Source of the DNA: Catalimonadaceae bacterium JC749
GTDB lineage: Bacteria; Bacteroidota; Bacteroidia; Cytophagales; Cyclobacteriaceae
Assembly (NCBI GenBank): GCA_021730635.1
Contig: JAJNNC010000003.1
Location: 62,001 to 126,000 of the forward strand
DNA: 64,000 bases
Direction of reading: 5' to 3'
Below, piece after piece: positions 33,472 through 42,386 of this stretch (positions are counted from its first letter, which is position 1; each line of letters opens with the position of its first letter). The translations under genes were made by a program, and so were the position numbers. The notes under the pieces were generated by a model. The model made no database searches. It saw only the letters and a program-made list of their open reading frames with translations, and had not been told where the DNA came from.

Positions 33472-35157
33472 TTACCAGGGTTTTCCGGTTCCCTGCAACA
33501 CCCACATTTTAGACCAGGGGCTATCGGCTCCTACGGATCCTGAATACTGAGTAATTTCCAACCTATCTATCGCTACATTGGCATTCGACGTATTATTATT
33601 CAGTTCGTCGCCCCCGTAAGGATACCGGAGGGCCACCACGGGCTGGTCGGAAGCGGGGCCTACCTGTAAGGCCGGAAAACCTGTTCTCCGGTAATCCATC
33701 CAGGCCTCTGTGGCAGCAGTCCAGCTGGCGACCCATTTCTGGGTGATCACCTGCTGTAGGGTACCGTCAAAGGCCACACCGGGTTCCGCCATAAAGCTGC
33801 TGTATTCATCGCCCCTTCCCCAGGTATTCAGGGAGTACTGGATAGCATTGTTATAATGCGTTGCTGCATCCCCTACATTCCAGCCATATAAAGCCGCTTC
33901 TGCCAGAATAAAGCTGACTTCAGCCGCGGAGATAATTCTGGCTTTCAGAATGTCACCGGCAGCCCCTGCCGTCGAGTAAATGGGTGCCAGTTGAGAAACA
34001 TGCTGATTGCGGGTTCCCTGACCCGGATCGGGATTTCCATTGTAAGACTCAGGGATGGTCAGGCCGGGTGGCAGGCCTACATACAAACTGGTATCATAAG
34101 AGGCGGCGTTCGGATTAAAATGGCGCGTAAATTTAGTATCACGTTTATTCATAAACTCAAGGTAGGTGTAGGTCACGGCTCCATCGCTGACTACTTCACC
34201 ATCGGCTCTGAGCACACCTTCCACATCAGTGGGTAAGCCCGGATCTGCCACCCATTGTACAGCGACAGAATCAAACCATACGGATATTCTGGGATCATGG
34301 GTTGATACCATCTGGTCTATCAGCGTCTGACAAGCCTGCCACCGGGTAAAATCATCGACCGTTGTATATTGAGAAAGCCACACATCGTTGGCTCCGCCTG
34401 TATAGTCCAGGGTCACATCCTGGTCAGCCGACTGCAGATACATACCACTATTGTAGACTGCCTCTATGCCCGCCCGTGCTACCTCCGGCTTCTTGGCTGA
34501 AATCCGCATATAGTATCTGAGCAGTAAGGAATTGGCAAAGCGCTGCCACATTTCAGCATTACCCCCAAAATACAGATCAGCGGCTGCGTTGACTCCTTCC
34601 GTATCGGCAGAAGCAAAGAGGGTCGCTGCGCTGTTGAGGTCTGCCAGGATGCCATCATAAATTACCTCCTGGCTATCAAAGACAGGGTACTCACTTTCGC
34701 TTCCTCCTTCATCCCCTCTAACGGCATTGGTATAGGGCGCATCGCCCCATATGTCTGTGATATTGCCATAAATAAAAGATTTCATGGTCAGTGCCACCCC
34801 TTGAAAGAAGTCACTTTCCAGCGCGATGGCGCGTTCTTCCAGCAGATCATTGGTTCTTAACATCCCATACCAGTTGCTCCAGTCGGTAGCGCTCCAGTCA
34901 TAGTGGTTGTGCGCACTGTACCACCCATTCTTCTGGGTATGCTGTACGGCTCCCGCCATATTGTTGAACCCTAAATCCAGATAGGCCTGCGCCGCTGGCG
35001 CCAGCACAGCAGGCATCAGCAGGTTTGGATGTGCCGTGGCAGGATTAATCCCATTGGGGTTGACATTCATTTCAGTCAGCTGATCATCGCAGGCTGAGGC
35101 TATTAAAAGTCCGATCAGGATCACCCAGGTCTTTTTTAATATTGCTATATGCTTCAT
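33472..35157 (-). CDS. susD: SusD/RagB-like outer-membrane glycan-binding lipoprotein
   Basis: About 561 residues from the ATG at 35157 (23 bases after the susC stop; a start at 35181 is possible). The signal peptide ends with a lipobox A-S-A-C-D-D. The N-terminal pattern N-V-N-P-N-G-I-N-P, with an early helical repeat region containing K-S-F-I-Y-G-N-I-T-D-I-W-G-D-A-P-Y, is that of the SusD-like superfamily, of the SusD-like 2 kind often paired with large SusC proteins. It would cap the SusC barrel and capture the substrate at the cell surface. The substrate cannot be read from sequence. Confidence 0.9.
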   Translation of the reverse strand: MKHIAILKKTWVILIGLLIASACDDQLTEMNVNPNGINPATAHPNLLMPAVLAPAAQAYLDLGFNNMAGAVQHTQKNGWYSAHNHYDWSATDWSNWYGMLRTNDLLEERAIALESDFFQGVALTMKSFIYGNITDIWGDAPYTNAVRGDEGGSESEYPVFDSQEVIYDGILADLNSAATLFASADTEGVNAAADLYFGGNAEMWQRFANSLLLRYYMRISAKKPEVARAGIEAVYNSGMYLQSADQDVTLDYTGGANDVWLSQYTTVDDFTRWQACQTLIDQMVSTHDPRISVWFDSVAVQWVADPGLPTDVEGVLRADGEVVSDGAVTYTYLEFMNKRDTKFTRHFNPNAASYDTSLYVGLPPGLTIPESYNGNPDPGQGTRNQHVSQLAPIYSTAGAAGDILKARIISAAEVSFILAEAALYGWNVGDAATHYNNAIQYSLNTWGRGDEYSSFMAEPGVAFDGTLQQVITQKWVASWTAATEAWMDYRRTGFPALQVGPASDQPVVALRYPYGGDELNNNTSNANVAIDRLEITQYSGSVGADSPWSKMWVLQGTGKPW

Positions 35158-35180
35158 GGCTAAGATTTTTTGTGGTGTCA

Positions 35181-38100
35181 TTAAAAAGTAAAGTTCAACT
35201 TGAAACCGAACGGAATACTCCAGGGCATTACATTTTGCCTTTCAATGCCTTGTCTGAATTGGCTCTGGGTATCGCCTTGTTTGTCACCGCTCGCCATAAA
35301 GGCACGTTCCGGATCAATGCCAATATCGGCTGCCGTCCATAGCATAATATTTCTGGTATAGATGGCGAGAGAAGCATTACGGATGCTGCCAATATTGGGT
35401 AGCTGGTAGGCCAATGACAGTTCTCTTAATTTGATAAAAGAAGCATCAAAAGTGATCTGCTCATTGAAGCCCCAGGGATAAGTGTTGGTGATAGGATACA
35501 CATTGGTGCCAGGGCCTCCCAAATGCTCTACATACTCATCATCGCTGAAATCATCGGGTGTTTCGGCACCGGCTGTCTGAATGACACCAGGAGCAAAAGC
35601 ACCATCATTGCCATCGGCGTCGACAGGAAATCCACCGGTTTCAGCGGTATGTCCCCCTACCCTGGGGTAGTTGCCTGCTTTTGGAATGATATACTTCTCA
35701 GGATCTGACTTTAGCAGCGCTACCAGCTGATCGGCTGAATACAGCCCTCCCTGGATCAGGTTGTCCAGCTGACGTTGAGACTTCCAGTCAGATTCACCAT
35801 AACGGTAGGTGAAGGACATAAACTCACCGCCTTGTCTCCAGTCCAGACTGGCACTCAGCGTAAAATTTTTAAAACGGAAGGAGGTCTGCATTCCCATCAG
35901 AAAGTCGGGATTGAAGTTGCCCACATGACGCATATTTTCTCTTCCGGATAGTTCTATCCATTCTCCATTCTCACTCAGGATAGGCCAGCGATAATAGGGA
36001 GAACTTTCATCCTGCACATAGGCATATCCTCTGCTATACAGGTTACCGATTTCTTCCCCTACACTCGTGATGGCTCCCCCACCATTTTCATCCCACAGGG
36101 TGATAAACTCCAGATTGTCGCTCAGTTCTTCTACCGTTGTAGTGTTCTTACTCCAGTTGACATCCACATCCCAGGTTAATCCTTCTTTCCGGATGGGAGT
36201 CCCTCCCAAAGTAAGCTCCCAACCTTTACTGCGGATCAGACCGGCATTGATAAATTTGCTACTGTATCCGGAAGACTGGGGCAGATTGATAGCAAAAATC
36301 TGGTTTTCGTTGTCCATGGTATAATAGGTACCACTGAAGCGCACTTTATTGTCAAACAGGTTCAGATCGATACCTCCTTCCACAGAGGTAGACTGTTCGG
36401 GCAGCAGGTCCGGATTGAGTAAGCCGGCCGGCACACTCACAAGCGGCACTGAATTGTAATTGCCGGTACTGAGCGAAGGTTCCAGACGGTATGGGTCAGT
36501 ATCGTTACCCACCTGAGCCCATCCGGCCCTGAGTTTCAGCATGGTAACAGTCTCCGGCAGGTCAAACGTATAATTCGCCAGCCAGCTCAGAGAGGCAGAA
36601 GGATAAAAATAAGAGCGATTGCTTTCCGGCAGGGTACTGGACCAGTCATTTCTTCCTGTAATATCCAGGTACAGCATGTCTTTGAAGCCGATAGAAGCCA
36701 GCGCATATAAGCTATAAATCGATTTTTCGCTGATAGCGCTTCCCACACTGATATTATCCAATGGTATGTTGGCTACATTGTATACGCCGGGTATGACTAA
36801 ACCATTGTTCCGGTTTCCACCTGACCCTACGTTTGAGCCGAAGTATTCACGATGCATGATGTTTCCACCAAAAGAGAGGTTAACATCAAACAATCCAACG
36901 TCTGTGTTATAGGATGCCAGAAAATCCGTATTGGATTCCTGTGAAGAAATATCTGACAGGAAGTACCCTCCTTTGGCCATTCTGCTGTAGCTGAAAGGAA
37001 TTTTAGTTTCCCTGTTTTCATTCACCCTATCCAGGGCATAGCGCGCCATCAGGGAAAATTTCTCCGTAAAATTGTATTTCAGAGACAGGTTACCGTAGAT
37101 TCTATCTCTTACAAATCCATTTTCAATGCCATAAGCGATAAAATAAGGATTGTCGCCGGCATCTGTTCTTATCTGTTGTATACCTTCCTGTCCTTCTTCC
37201 CAGATACCTTTCATCTGGTTGAAATCTACATGAGAAGAGGCGTATACTGCTTCCAGTGGATTCGCCCTGCGGTCGCCTGTACTGGGCCGGTCGTTGGCGT
37301 GGGTACGTCCTACATTGACATTAGCACTAAAAGTAAGGTTATCCAATATGTTGAAATCTACAGCCGTCGACAGGTTGTTTCTGAAGAGATCAGAGTTAGG
37401 GATCATACCCTGATGGAGCATATTGGAATAAGACACTCTGAAACTCCCTTTTTCATTGCCACCACTCACGGCAATGTTGTTGTTGGAAGTAAGACCCGTT
37501 TCCAGAAAATCCTTCATGGCATTGGGATAAGACCTGAGTTCCGTAGGAATGGGAATCCCATTTTCATCTACCGGACTGTTCCATTGCACGGCGGTAATGC
37601 CGGCATCCAGGTTAGGACCGCCCCAATAAGCTGATCCTTCATTGAAGACACCGTTTCGCTGGCCATTGGCATATTTATAGTGGAAATCCAGCAGCCGGGT
37701 AGCGCGTTCAAATACATTGGAAGTAGAGAAAGAAACCCCTAATTGTTTGTTTTTGGAACCGGATTTGGTGGTAATAATGATCACACCGTTACCGGCACGC
37801 GTTCCATACAAAGCTGCGGCACTGGGCCCTTTCAGCACGTTCACACTTTCAATGTCGTCGGGATTGATATCAGAAATAGCATTTCCATAATCCACCTGGT
37901 TGCCATCTCCGTTTTGGGTAACATTATTCAGACTGTTGGTCATAGGCACACCGTCTACCACAAAGAGCGGTTGATTATCGGTGGTCAGGGAGGTAGCCCC
38001 CCGGATGATGACACTCATGGAAGAACCCGGCCCGCTGGTTTGGTTGATGGTGACCCCAGGTACCCTGCCGGCCAGAGAACTCAACACATTTTCCTGCGAC

Positions 38101-38891
38101 ACCTGCCTCAGTTGTTCTCCTTCTACATTAGCCACATCATACCCCAGCGAGCGTTCCTCACGCTCAATCCCCAGCGCGGTGACTACTACTTCAGACAGTT
38201 CGCGAGTATCGGTTTGCAAGCTGATGTTGAACGTTTGCTGATCCCCAACGGCCACTTCCTGTGTCTGATAACCAATAGAACTGAAAACCAAAACGGAGGA
38301 GGAGCCTTCCACACTCAGCGAAAAATTACCATCCACATCGGTAATGGTTCCATTGGTCGTCCCTTTCTCCAACACATTGACTCCCGGCAGTCCGTTGTTC
38401 CTTTCATCCGTCACTTTTCCCCGCACGTTGATTAGCATGGGTCTGCGCAACAGCGTAAGCATACTGCCCCCACCTTCGAAGGCCATCATATTTTCACTTT
38501 TGGCCTGCACAGGGGTGGAGGTATCTGGTTTGACCACAGGGCGTATCACATAGTCTATGTCGCCAATTTTTTTGTATTCCAAGCCAGACCCCGACAGCAA
38601 CTCTTCCAAAGCTACTTCCGGGTTAGGATATTTATTTTGTAAAAGGTGTATCTCCACCTGGTGTTGTGAGATTTGCTCTTCACTGTAGTTCAGGCTGATA
38701 TGATACGCTTCTGCTATCTTATTCAGTGCTTTCTTCAGGGAGACCTTCTGAGAAGTTTCATCCTGCTGCCAGCCCACATCAGCGGTCATGGCCGGCTCCG
38801 TGGAGTTTTGCGCTGCTACAGAAAAAGAGAGACTGAAAGCACTTAGCATCAAGAGCCAACGAAGATCAGGGAGTAGATGAAATGGTTTCAT
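35181..38891 (-). CDS. susC: SusC/RagA-type TonB-dependent transporter with STN signalling domain
   Basis: 1236 residues. Signal peptide at 1-28. Residues about 50-115 form an STN domain (I-S-L-N-Y-S-E-E-Q-I, E-V-A-L-E-E-L-L-S-G-S-G-L), the signalling extension of transporters that talk to an anti-sigma factor. CarboxypepD_reg lies at about 153-235 (G-K-V-T-D-E-R-N-N-G-L-P-G-V-N-V), a plug domain at about 245-360 (I-D-D-I-E-S-V-N-V-L-K-G-P-S-A-A-A-L-Y-G is the SusC hallmark), then a long beta-barrel ending in F-K-L-N-F-T-F. It imports oligosaccharides with TonB energy and probably signals occupancy to FecR. Confidence 0.94.
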   Translation of the reverse strand: MKPFHLLPDLRWLLMLSAFSLSFSVAAQNSTEPAMTADVGWQQDETSQKVSLKKALNKIAEAYHISLNYSEEQISQHQVEIHLLQNKYPNPEVALEELLSGSGLEYKKIGDIDYVIRPVVKPDTSTPVQAKSENMMAFEGGGSMLTLLRRPMLINVRGKVTDERNNGLPGVNVLEKGTTNGTITDVDGNFSLSVEGSSSVLVFSSIGYQTQEVAVGDQQTFNISLQTDTRELSEVVVTALGIEREERSLGYDVANVEGEQLRQVSQENVLSSLAGRVPGVTINQTSGPGSSMSVIIRGATSLTTDNQPLFVVDGVPMTNSLNNVTQNGDGNQVDYGNAISDINPDDIESVNVLKGPSAAALYGTRAGNGVIIITTKSGSKNKQLGVSFSTSNVFERATRLLDFHYKYANGQRNGVFNEGSAYWGGPNLDAGITAVQWNSPVDENGIPIPTELRSYPNAMKDFLETGLTSNNNIAVSGGNEKGSFRVSYSNMLHQGMIPNSDLFRNNLSTAVDFNILDNLTFSANVNVGRTHANDRPSTGDRRANPLEAVYASSHVDFNQMKGIWEEGQEGIQQIRTDAGDNPYFIAYGIENGFVRDRIYGNLSLKYNFTEKFSLMARYALDRVNENRETKIPFSYSRMAKGGYFLSDISSQESNTDFLASYNTDVGLFDVNLSFGGNIMHREYFGSNVGSGGNRNNGLVIPGVYNVANIPLDNISVGSAISEKSIYSLYALASIGFKDMLYLDITGRNDWSSTLPESNRSYFYPSASLSWLANYTFDLPETVTMLKLRAGWAQVGNDTDPYRLEPSLSTGNYNSVPLVSVPAGLLNPDLLPEQSTSVEGGIDLNLFDNKVRFSGTYYTMDNENQIFAINLPQSSGYSSKFINAGLIRSKGWELTLGGTPIRKEGLTWDVDVNWSKNTTTVEELSDNLEFITLWDENGGGAITSVGEEIGNLYSRGYAYVQDESSPYYRWPILSENGEWIELSGRENMRHVGNFNPDFLMGMQTSFRFKNFTLSASLDWRQGGEFMSFTYRYGESDWKSQRQLDNLIQGGLYSADQLVALLKSDPEKYIIPKAGNYPRVGGHTAETGGFPVDADGNDGAFAPGVIQTAGAETPDDFSDDEYVEHLGGPGTNVYPITNTYPWGFNEQITFDASFIKLRELSLAYQLPNIGSIRNASLAIYTRNIMLWTAADIGIDPERAFMASGDKQGDTQSQFRQGIERQNVMPWSIPFGFKLNFTF

Positions 38892-38936
38892 ACATGCATG
38901 GGTTTAGGGTTGATACCGGTTTTGGGTGTAGAAATG

Positions 38937-39956
38937 CTAATAGTTATCATGTTGTTCTATGCGTATTTGTTGATCGTCAAGGGTAATTTTCAGATGAAAG
39001 CTTTCGGAAATCGCCGTGAGTAGGATAGAAATATCGTCCGAAGGACAAGAACCTGTAAACGTATAGTCGAGCCATTCAGGCTGCGCCACTTTTACCTCAT
39101 AACCATACAGATCCTCCAGGCGCCGTGCGACGTTCCGGATACTTTCATTTTCAAAAAAGAGGCGATTATCTTTCCACGAAGTATATACCTGAGGGTTTAC
39201 CTGGGTCTTGACCAGCTGGTGTTGCCGGACGGTTGCCATCTCACCAGGTTCGAGAAGTATATCCTGTTGATCATACGCCGGATCAGTCTGATGCAGTTTG
39301 ACTTTGCCCGTATTCAGAACTACCTGTGTCTCTCCGTGCCGGGCCTGCACATTAAAAGTAGTGCCCAGTACTTCCACATCCAGCTGTTGGGTATGCACGA
39401 TAAAGCGTCCATCGGAGGCATGCGGTTTTTTGACCACCTCAAAAAAGGCCTCCCCTTCCAGCCATACTTCCCGGGCCTGATGGGCCAACCAGTCTTTTTT
39501 GTATTTCAGTTGGGAATTCGCGTTGAGCTTGACCACCGTACTGTCGGGTAACCTGATCGACTGCCATTCGCCAAAACCTGTTGTGTAGGTCTGATACGGC
39601 TGGGTCAGCACAAACTGCCAAAGCAGGTAGGCCCCTATCAGTAACAGGGAGACGGTGGCAGCCATGGCCAGATAGCGTTGCGTGACATTTAACTGGTGGC
39701 CGGAAGGGTTGCCGGCCCTCAGTTGCTTCATGACCTTTGCCTTCACCTCCTGCTGCTCTTCCAGACTGGCTTTTTCTACCGAAAAGTTCAGAAATGCCAC
39801 GATACTTCTTGCCTCAGCAAGGATATCCGCTTTGTCAGGCCGTTCTTCCAGCCATTTTTGCCAGAAAGCATTGGTTTCCTTATCAGGGTATTTCACCCAA
39901 CGATTGAAATAGGAATCGGCGACAAAGTCATTCGTTTCATAATGGTTGTAATCCAT
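38937..39956 (-). CDS. FecR-type anti-sigma factor / sigma regulator
   Basis: 339 residues. The cytosolic N-terminus (1-90) has the usual F-x-x-W-L-E-E-R-P text for binding the sigma factor. One membrane segment lies at about 96-113 (A-T-V-S-L-L-L-I-G-A-Y-L-L). The periplasmic FecR domain (about 120-230) has F-G-E-W-Q-S-I-R-L-P-D-S-T-V-V-K-L-N-A-N-S. A C-terminal DUF4974-like/STN-like domain (about 265-335, starting D-N-R-L-F-F-E-N) follows. It would relay the state of SusC to the ECF sigma factor upstream. It lies 45 bases before susC. Confidence 0.92.
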   Translation of the reverse strand: MDYNHYETNDFVADSYFNRWVKYPDKETNAFWQKWLEERPDKADILAEARSIVAFLNFSVEKASLEEQQEVKAKVMKQLRAGNPSGHQLNVTQRYLAMAATVSLLLIGAYLLWQFVLTQPYQTYTTGFGEWQSIRLPDSTVVKLNANSQLKYKKDWLAHQAREVWLEGEAFFEVVKKPHASDGRFIVHTQQLDVEVLGTTFNVQARHGETQVVLNTGKVKLHQTDPAYDQQDILLEPGEMATVRQHQLVKTQVNPQVYTSWKDNRLFFENESIRNVARRLEDLYGYEVKVAQPEWLDYTFTGSCPSDDISILLTAISESFHLKITLDDQQIRIEQHDNY

Positions 39957-39960
39957 AGGA

Positions 39961-39996
39961 CTGTGGTATAGTAGTGCTTCTACTATAGGGAGACAG
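39961..39996 (-). promoter_or_regulatory. Stem-loop directly upstream of the fecR start codon
   Basis: TATAGTAG (39967-39974) and CTACTATA (39980-39987) pair perfectly around a five-base loop, with CTGT/ACAG outside. In the transcript the hairpin ends only four bases before the fecR ATG (39954-39956), so it would cover any ribosome site. No U tract follows. Confidence 0.45.
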
Positions 39997-40080
39997 GAAA
40001 AGAGCGGATGCCCTCAGAAAAAATAAAATATTTTTAAAAAATTTCAGCAGCTAAGTAGTAATGGCAGGAAAGAGGCCAGC

Positions 40081-40722
40081 CTAAAGAAATAGGGCATAGA
40101 GGGTGAGGCTACCGTCCAGGTCTTTGATACATTCTCTGAAGACGCTGATAGCCCGGTATACCAAAGTACGGGCATACTTCACTTTTTTCATTTTCATGAT
40201 ATCCGCAATTTCCTCATAGCTCATGTTTTCATAAAAGCGCAGAAAAACAGCTTCTTTCTGCCGGCTGCTTAGATTTTTGAAAGCCCGCAGCAGTTTGCGC
40301 TGTTTCAGCCCATCCAGCTGATCCTGAATCATGGCCTGCTCATGAGAGAAAGTGACTTCAAAGTGATAGTGGGAAGTAAGGAGTTCCAGCATGGGTTGTT
40401 TGCCTGAAACCTTCCGGATGATACGATGACGAAAGGCGGTATACAAATACCGTTTAACATATTCAACTTCCTGTAGGGAAGCCCGCCGCACATATAAGTC
40501 TATGAAAAAATCCTGTAAACAATCTTTCACCGCTTCTCTTTCAGCACAAAACCGAAGTCCATAGCCAAACAGGAGAGGAAAAAACTTATCATACAAACAC
40601 TCAAAAGCCTTTTCAGAGCCAGCTTTCATCTGACGCCAGGTGAGAACATCAGCCTGTTCGGGGAGGTCAGCGCTATCCATAGAGGCCTGAGATTCGGACT
40701 TCAGTAAAGTCATACCTGTCAA
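40081..40722 (-). CDS. ECF-type RNA polymerase sigma factor
   Basis: 213 residues. Sigma region 2 is at about 35-105 (F-E-C-L-Y-D-K-F-F-P-L-L-F, V-K-D-C-L-Q-D-F-F-I-D-L-Y), and region 4 at about 145-200 (L-S-S-R-Q-K-E-A-V-F-L-R-F-Y-E-N-M-S-Y-E-E-I-A-D-I-M). There is no region 1 or 3, as in ECF factors. With FecR and the STN-bearing SusC it makes a trans-envelope switch that turns on this locus when its glycan is bound outside. Confidence 0.93.
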   Translation of the reverse strand: MTGMTLLKSESQASMDSADLPEQADVLTWRQMKAGSEKAFECLYDKFFPLLFGYGLRFCAEREAVKDCLQDFFIDLYVRRASLQEVEYVKRYLYTAFRHRIIRKVSGKQPMLELLTSHYHFEVTFSHEQAMIQDQLDGLKQRKLLRAFKNLSSRQKEAVFLRFYENMSYEEIADIMKMKKVKYARTLVYRAISVFRECIKDLDGSLTLYALFL

Positions 40723-41280
40723 GAGGCTATGTTGATGAATATAAGGTATTAAAAAATTCCGGCTTTTTACTTTTCGTATATCACACGCGCTTCAACCTTT
40801 TGTCTGAAACAACTTTTCTCAATAATTGCTGAAAGATAACCATTTTTCATCCCGGATGTACAGACGGTTTGGTACTTTAGATCATTCTTTATTTCAGAGG
40901 TCAGCCTGTATCCTGCTAACCCTTGACTGTCGCCCGTCGTCTATTCCGATTCCCTACACCAAAGCCCGATGCGCTGCTTTGGCTACTGAAAGATTCCACA
41001 GCAGCCTGTCGACAATGGACCGCATCCCATTATTGTTCATGACCAAAGATTGTAAAAATTTAGTGAATAAAAACGATATTGTAAAGTAAGCATCGACAAT
41101 AGCTTATGGAAAAGAGATTATTGAGAAAGCTGCACCGGACAAGTTTGCCGGCAAAGGGGATGGTTCATTGGCTATAGGGTAAACTCCTCCCAGCGAGAGC
41201 CAGCACCTCTCTGCAGCCGATGATGCTAAAATTCAGAAGCGAATGGGCACTCTCTGCTTCATTCTTTGTTATATTAGTCT
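40723..41280. other. Gene-poor stretch between the sigma factor and the Rof-like gene
   Basis: 558 bases. It must hold the promoter of the ECF sigma gene on its left end. An 87-codon plus-strand frame (40826-41089) has no motif and unlikely composition. A short protein-like tail ending with a TAA at 41180-41182 may be a decayed gene end. I support no gene here. Confidence 0.4.
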
Positions 41281-41553
41281 ATGGAAAAAGCATACAGCCC
41301 TATTGACGGCACCTTCAGGGATCACCTGAAAGCCGCTGCCACCCGAAAGAGGTACGTCAGCTTGCATTACTTTACCGAACTCCATGAATATATGAGAGTC
41401 ATGGTCGTCGTATTAGATATTGTAACGAAAAACCAGATGGAATTTCTGGCTTTGAGCAACGGAGAGGAAATCCGTCTGGACCAGATTGTCAGGATAGATG
41501 CCCTGACGGCCCCTCGTTTTGCTCATTTTGATGATTATTCCTGTGATTGCTAA
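41281..41553 (+). CDS. Rof-like (Rho-binding antiterminator family) protein, 90 aa
   Basis: 90 residues. The N-terminus Y-S-P-I-D-G-T-F-R-D-H-L-K-A-A-A-T and the ending I-R-L-D-Q-I-V-R-I-D match the Rof fold pattern (Y-x-P-I-D-C-x-x-x-D-x-L-E-x-x-A-T, then L-D-x-I-x-x-I/V). Rof binds Rho and hinders termination in enterobacteria. Many short Bacteroidota proteins of this pattern are known only by similarity, so a Sm-like RNA or protein-binding role is as far as the sequence goes. It heads a run of small genes around the histidine kinase. Confidence 0.58.
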   Translation: MEKAYSPIDGTFRDHLKAAATRKRYVSLHYFTELHEYMRVMVVVLDIVTKNQMEFLALSNGEEIRLDQIVRIDALTAPRFAHFDDYSCDC

Positions 41554-41572
41554 ACCCGTTAAAGATATTGCG

Positions 41573-41773
41573 ATGCCAGATCAAAAAAAGCGATATGCGG
41601 AAGACCAGGAGGTACAACAGGAAAATGCCAGTCCGGTATGCTACCTGCATGCGGCTGAGTTGCGTCCTGAGTTTCAGGAAGAGTTCAGTGCTTCGTTGAC
41701 AACCCGGACGGATCATCACCAAAGCCAAAAAGTAAAAAAATCCGGGAAAAAGAGTAAGCATCCTAAGCAGTAA
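41573..41773 (+). CDS. Small conserved-type protein with S-P-V-C-Y motif (66 aa)
   Basis: 66 residues from the ATG at 41573. A longer frame from a TTG at 41519 would overlap the Rof-like gene. The centre reads N-A-S-P-V-C-Y-L-H-A-A-E-L-R-P-E-F-Q-E, and the C-terminus is Lys-rich. The single Cys in an S-P-V-C-Y context recalls small Bacteroidota proteins of unknown role. It lies 19 bases after the Rof-like gene, so the two probably form an operon. The opposite strand has a competing frame that looks like a shadow. Confidence 0.45.
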   Translation: MPDQKKRYAEDQEVQQENASPVCYLHAAELRPEFQEEFSASLTTRTDHHQSQKVKKSGKKSKHPKQ

Positions 41774-41824
41774 GCGTACCGCTGAGCAAAACATGGCAAC
41801 TCATGGACAGATCCGCCTGATGGA

Positions 41825-42184
41825 TCAGGATTGTTCTATCCACCGGATAGCCTGTTCTTTTTCTGAAAAATGGAAACTTTTCAACTTCATGCCAGTCATG
41901 TGGGTGGCAAAATGGGCCGCTTCTGAGAGCCAATCCTTGGAAGTGATGACTACCGCTTTTTCAAAGGCCTCCAGATGCCCCAGGCTGAATTGCAGATCCT
42001 CTATCAAAGTGTCCATCGAGAACCCATGCATATCTACATATTCCACATATAATTTTAGCTTGTCATATTGCCTGAGCTTTTCTTTCAAGGCAGGCAGCAT
42101 GGGTTTGATATCTGCTTCACTAATGGTTCCATCTATCCGAAACCCTATAATGTCATCTCGTTTGGTTTTAATAGTTTCAATCAT
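41825..42184 (-). CDS. SpoIIAA-like (STAS-fold) protein
   Basis: 119 residues. Text such as I-I-G-F-R-I-D-G-T-I-S-E-A-D, L-K-L-Y-V-E-Y-V-D-M-H-G-F-S and K-A-V-V-I-T-S-K-D-W fits the SpoIIAA-like/SEC14-type family (PF11964) of about 115-120 residues, which adopts an alpha/beta fold close to STAS anti-anti-sigma factors. It lacks a clear phosphorylatable Ser at the STAS position, so it is unlikely to act as a classic SpoIIAA. It is divergent from the histidine kinase gene, with palindromes between them, so joint control is likely. Confidence 0.72.
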   Translation of the reverse strand: MIETIKTKRDDIIGFRIDGTISEADIKPMLPALKEKLRQYDKLKLYVEYVDMHGFSMDTLIEDLQFSLGHLEAFEKAVVITSKDWLSEAAHFATHMTGMKLKSFHFSEKEQAIRWIEQS

Positions 42185-42245
42185 TTTGTTTCAACAGCTT
42201 AAACATTGAATGGGTGACCTTACCTGTTTTTGCCTCTCATCAAGC

Positions 42246-42262
42246 ATGATAAAATTTATCAT
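42246..42262. promoter_or_regulatory. Perfect 8-1-8 palindrome in the STAS/kinase intergenic region
   Basis: ATGATAAA, A, TTTATCAT. The palindrome lies 62 bases upstream of the SpoIIAA-like gene and 124 bases upstream of the kinase start. It has TGAT/ATCA outer half-sites like the FNR-like boxes nearby but with wider spacing. Confidence 0.5.
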
Positions 42263-42294
42263 ACAAATTTCGTGTGCTGGAAAAAAAATTAAAA

Positions 42295-42306
42295 TGATAT
42301 TAGTCA
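42295..42306. promoter_or_regulatory. FNR/CRP-like box upstream of the kinase gene
   Basis: TGAT-ATTA-GTCA, one mismatch from TGAT-N4-ATCA. The surrounding ATGATATTAGTCACTTAAT matches the segment at 45500-45518 with two differences (A/G and C/T), so a shared regulator is likely. Confidence 0.5.
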
Positions 42307-42386
42307 CTTAATAGGGAAGACAAAAATCATTTTCCTTCTGAAGGTAAGTGATTATCCTTCGAAGATAAATGCCATAGGTACCACAG

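Noticed and set aside
40826-41089. 87-codon plus-strand frame
   Set aside because: No recognisable protein pattern; composition looks like translated non-coding DNA.
41102-41182. Protein-like 26-codon tail ending in TAA
   Set aside because: Too short to support a gene and no start codon; may be a decayed 3' end but cannot be assigned.
41489-41794. 101-codon hydrophobic minus-strand frame
   Set aside because: It is the shadow of the Rof-like gene end and the small S-P-V-C-Y gene, which read better as protein.
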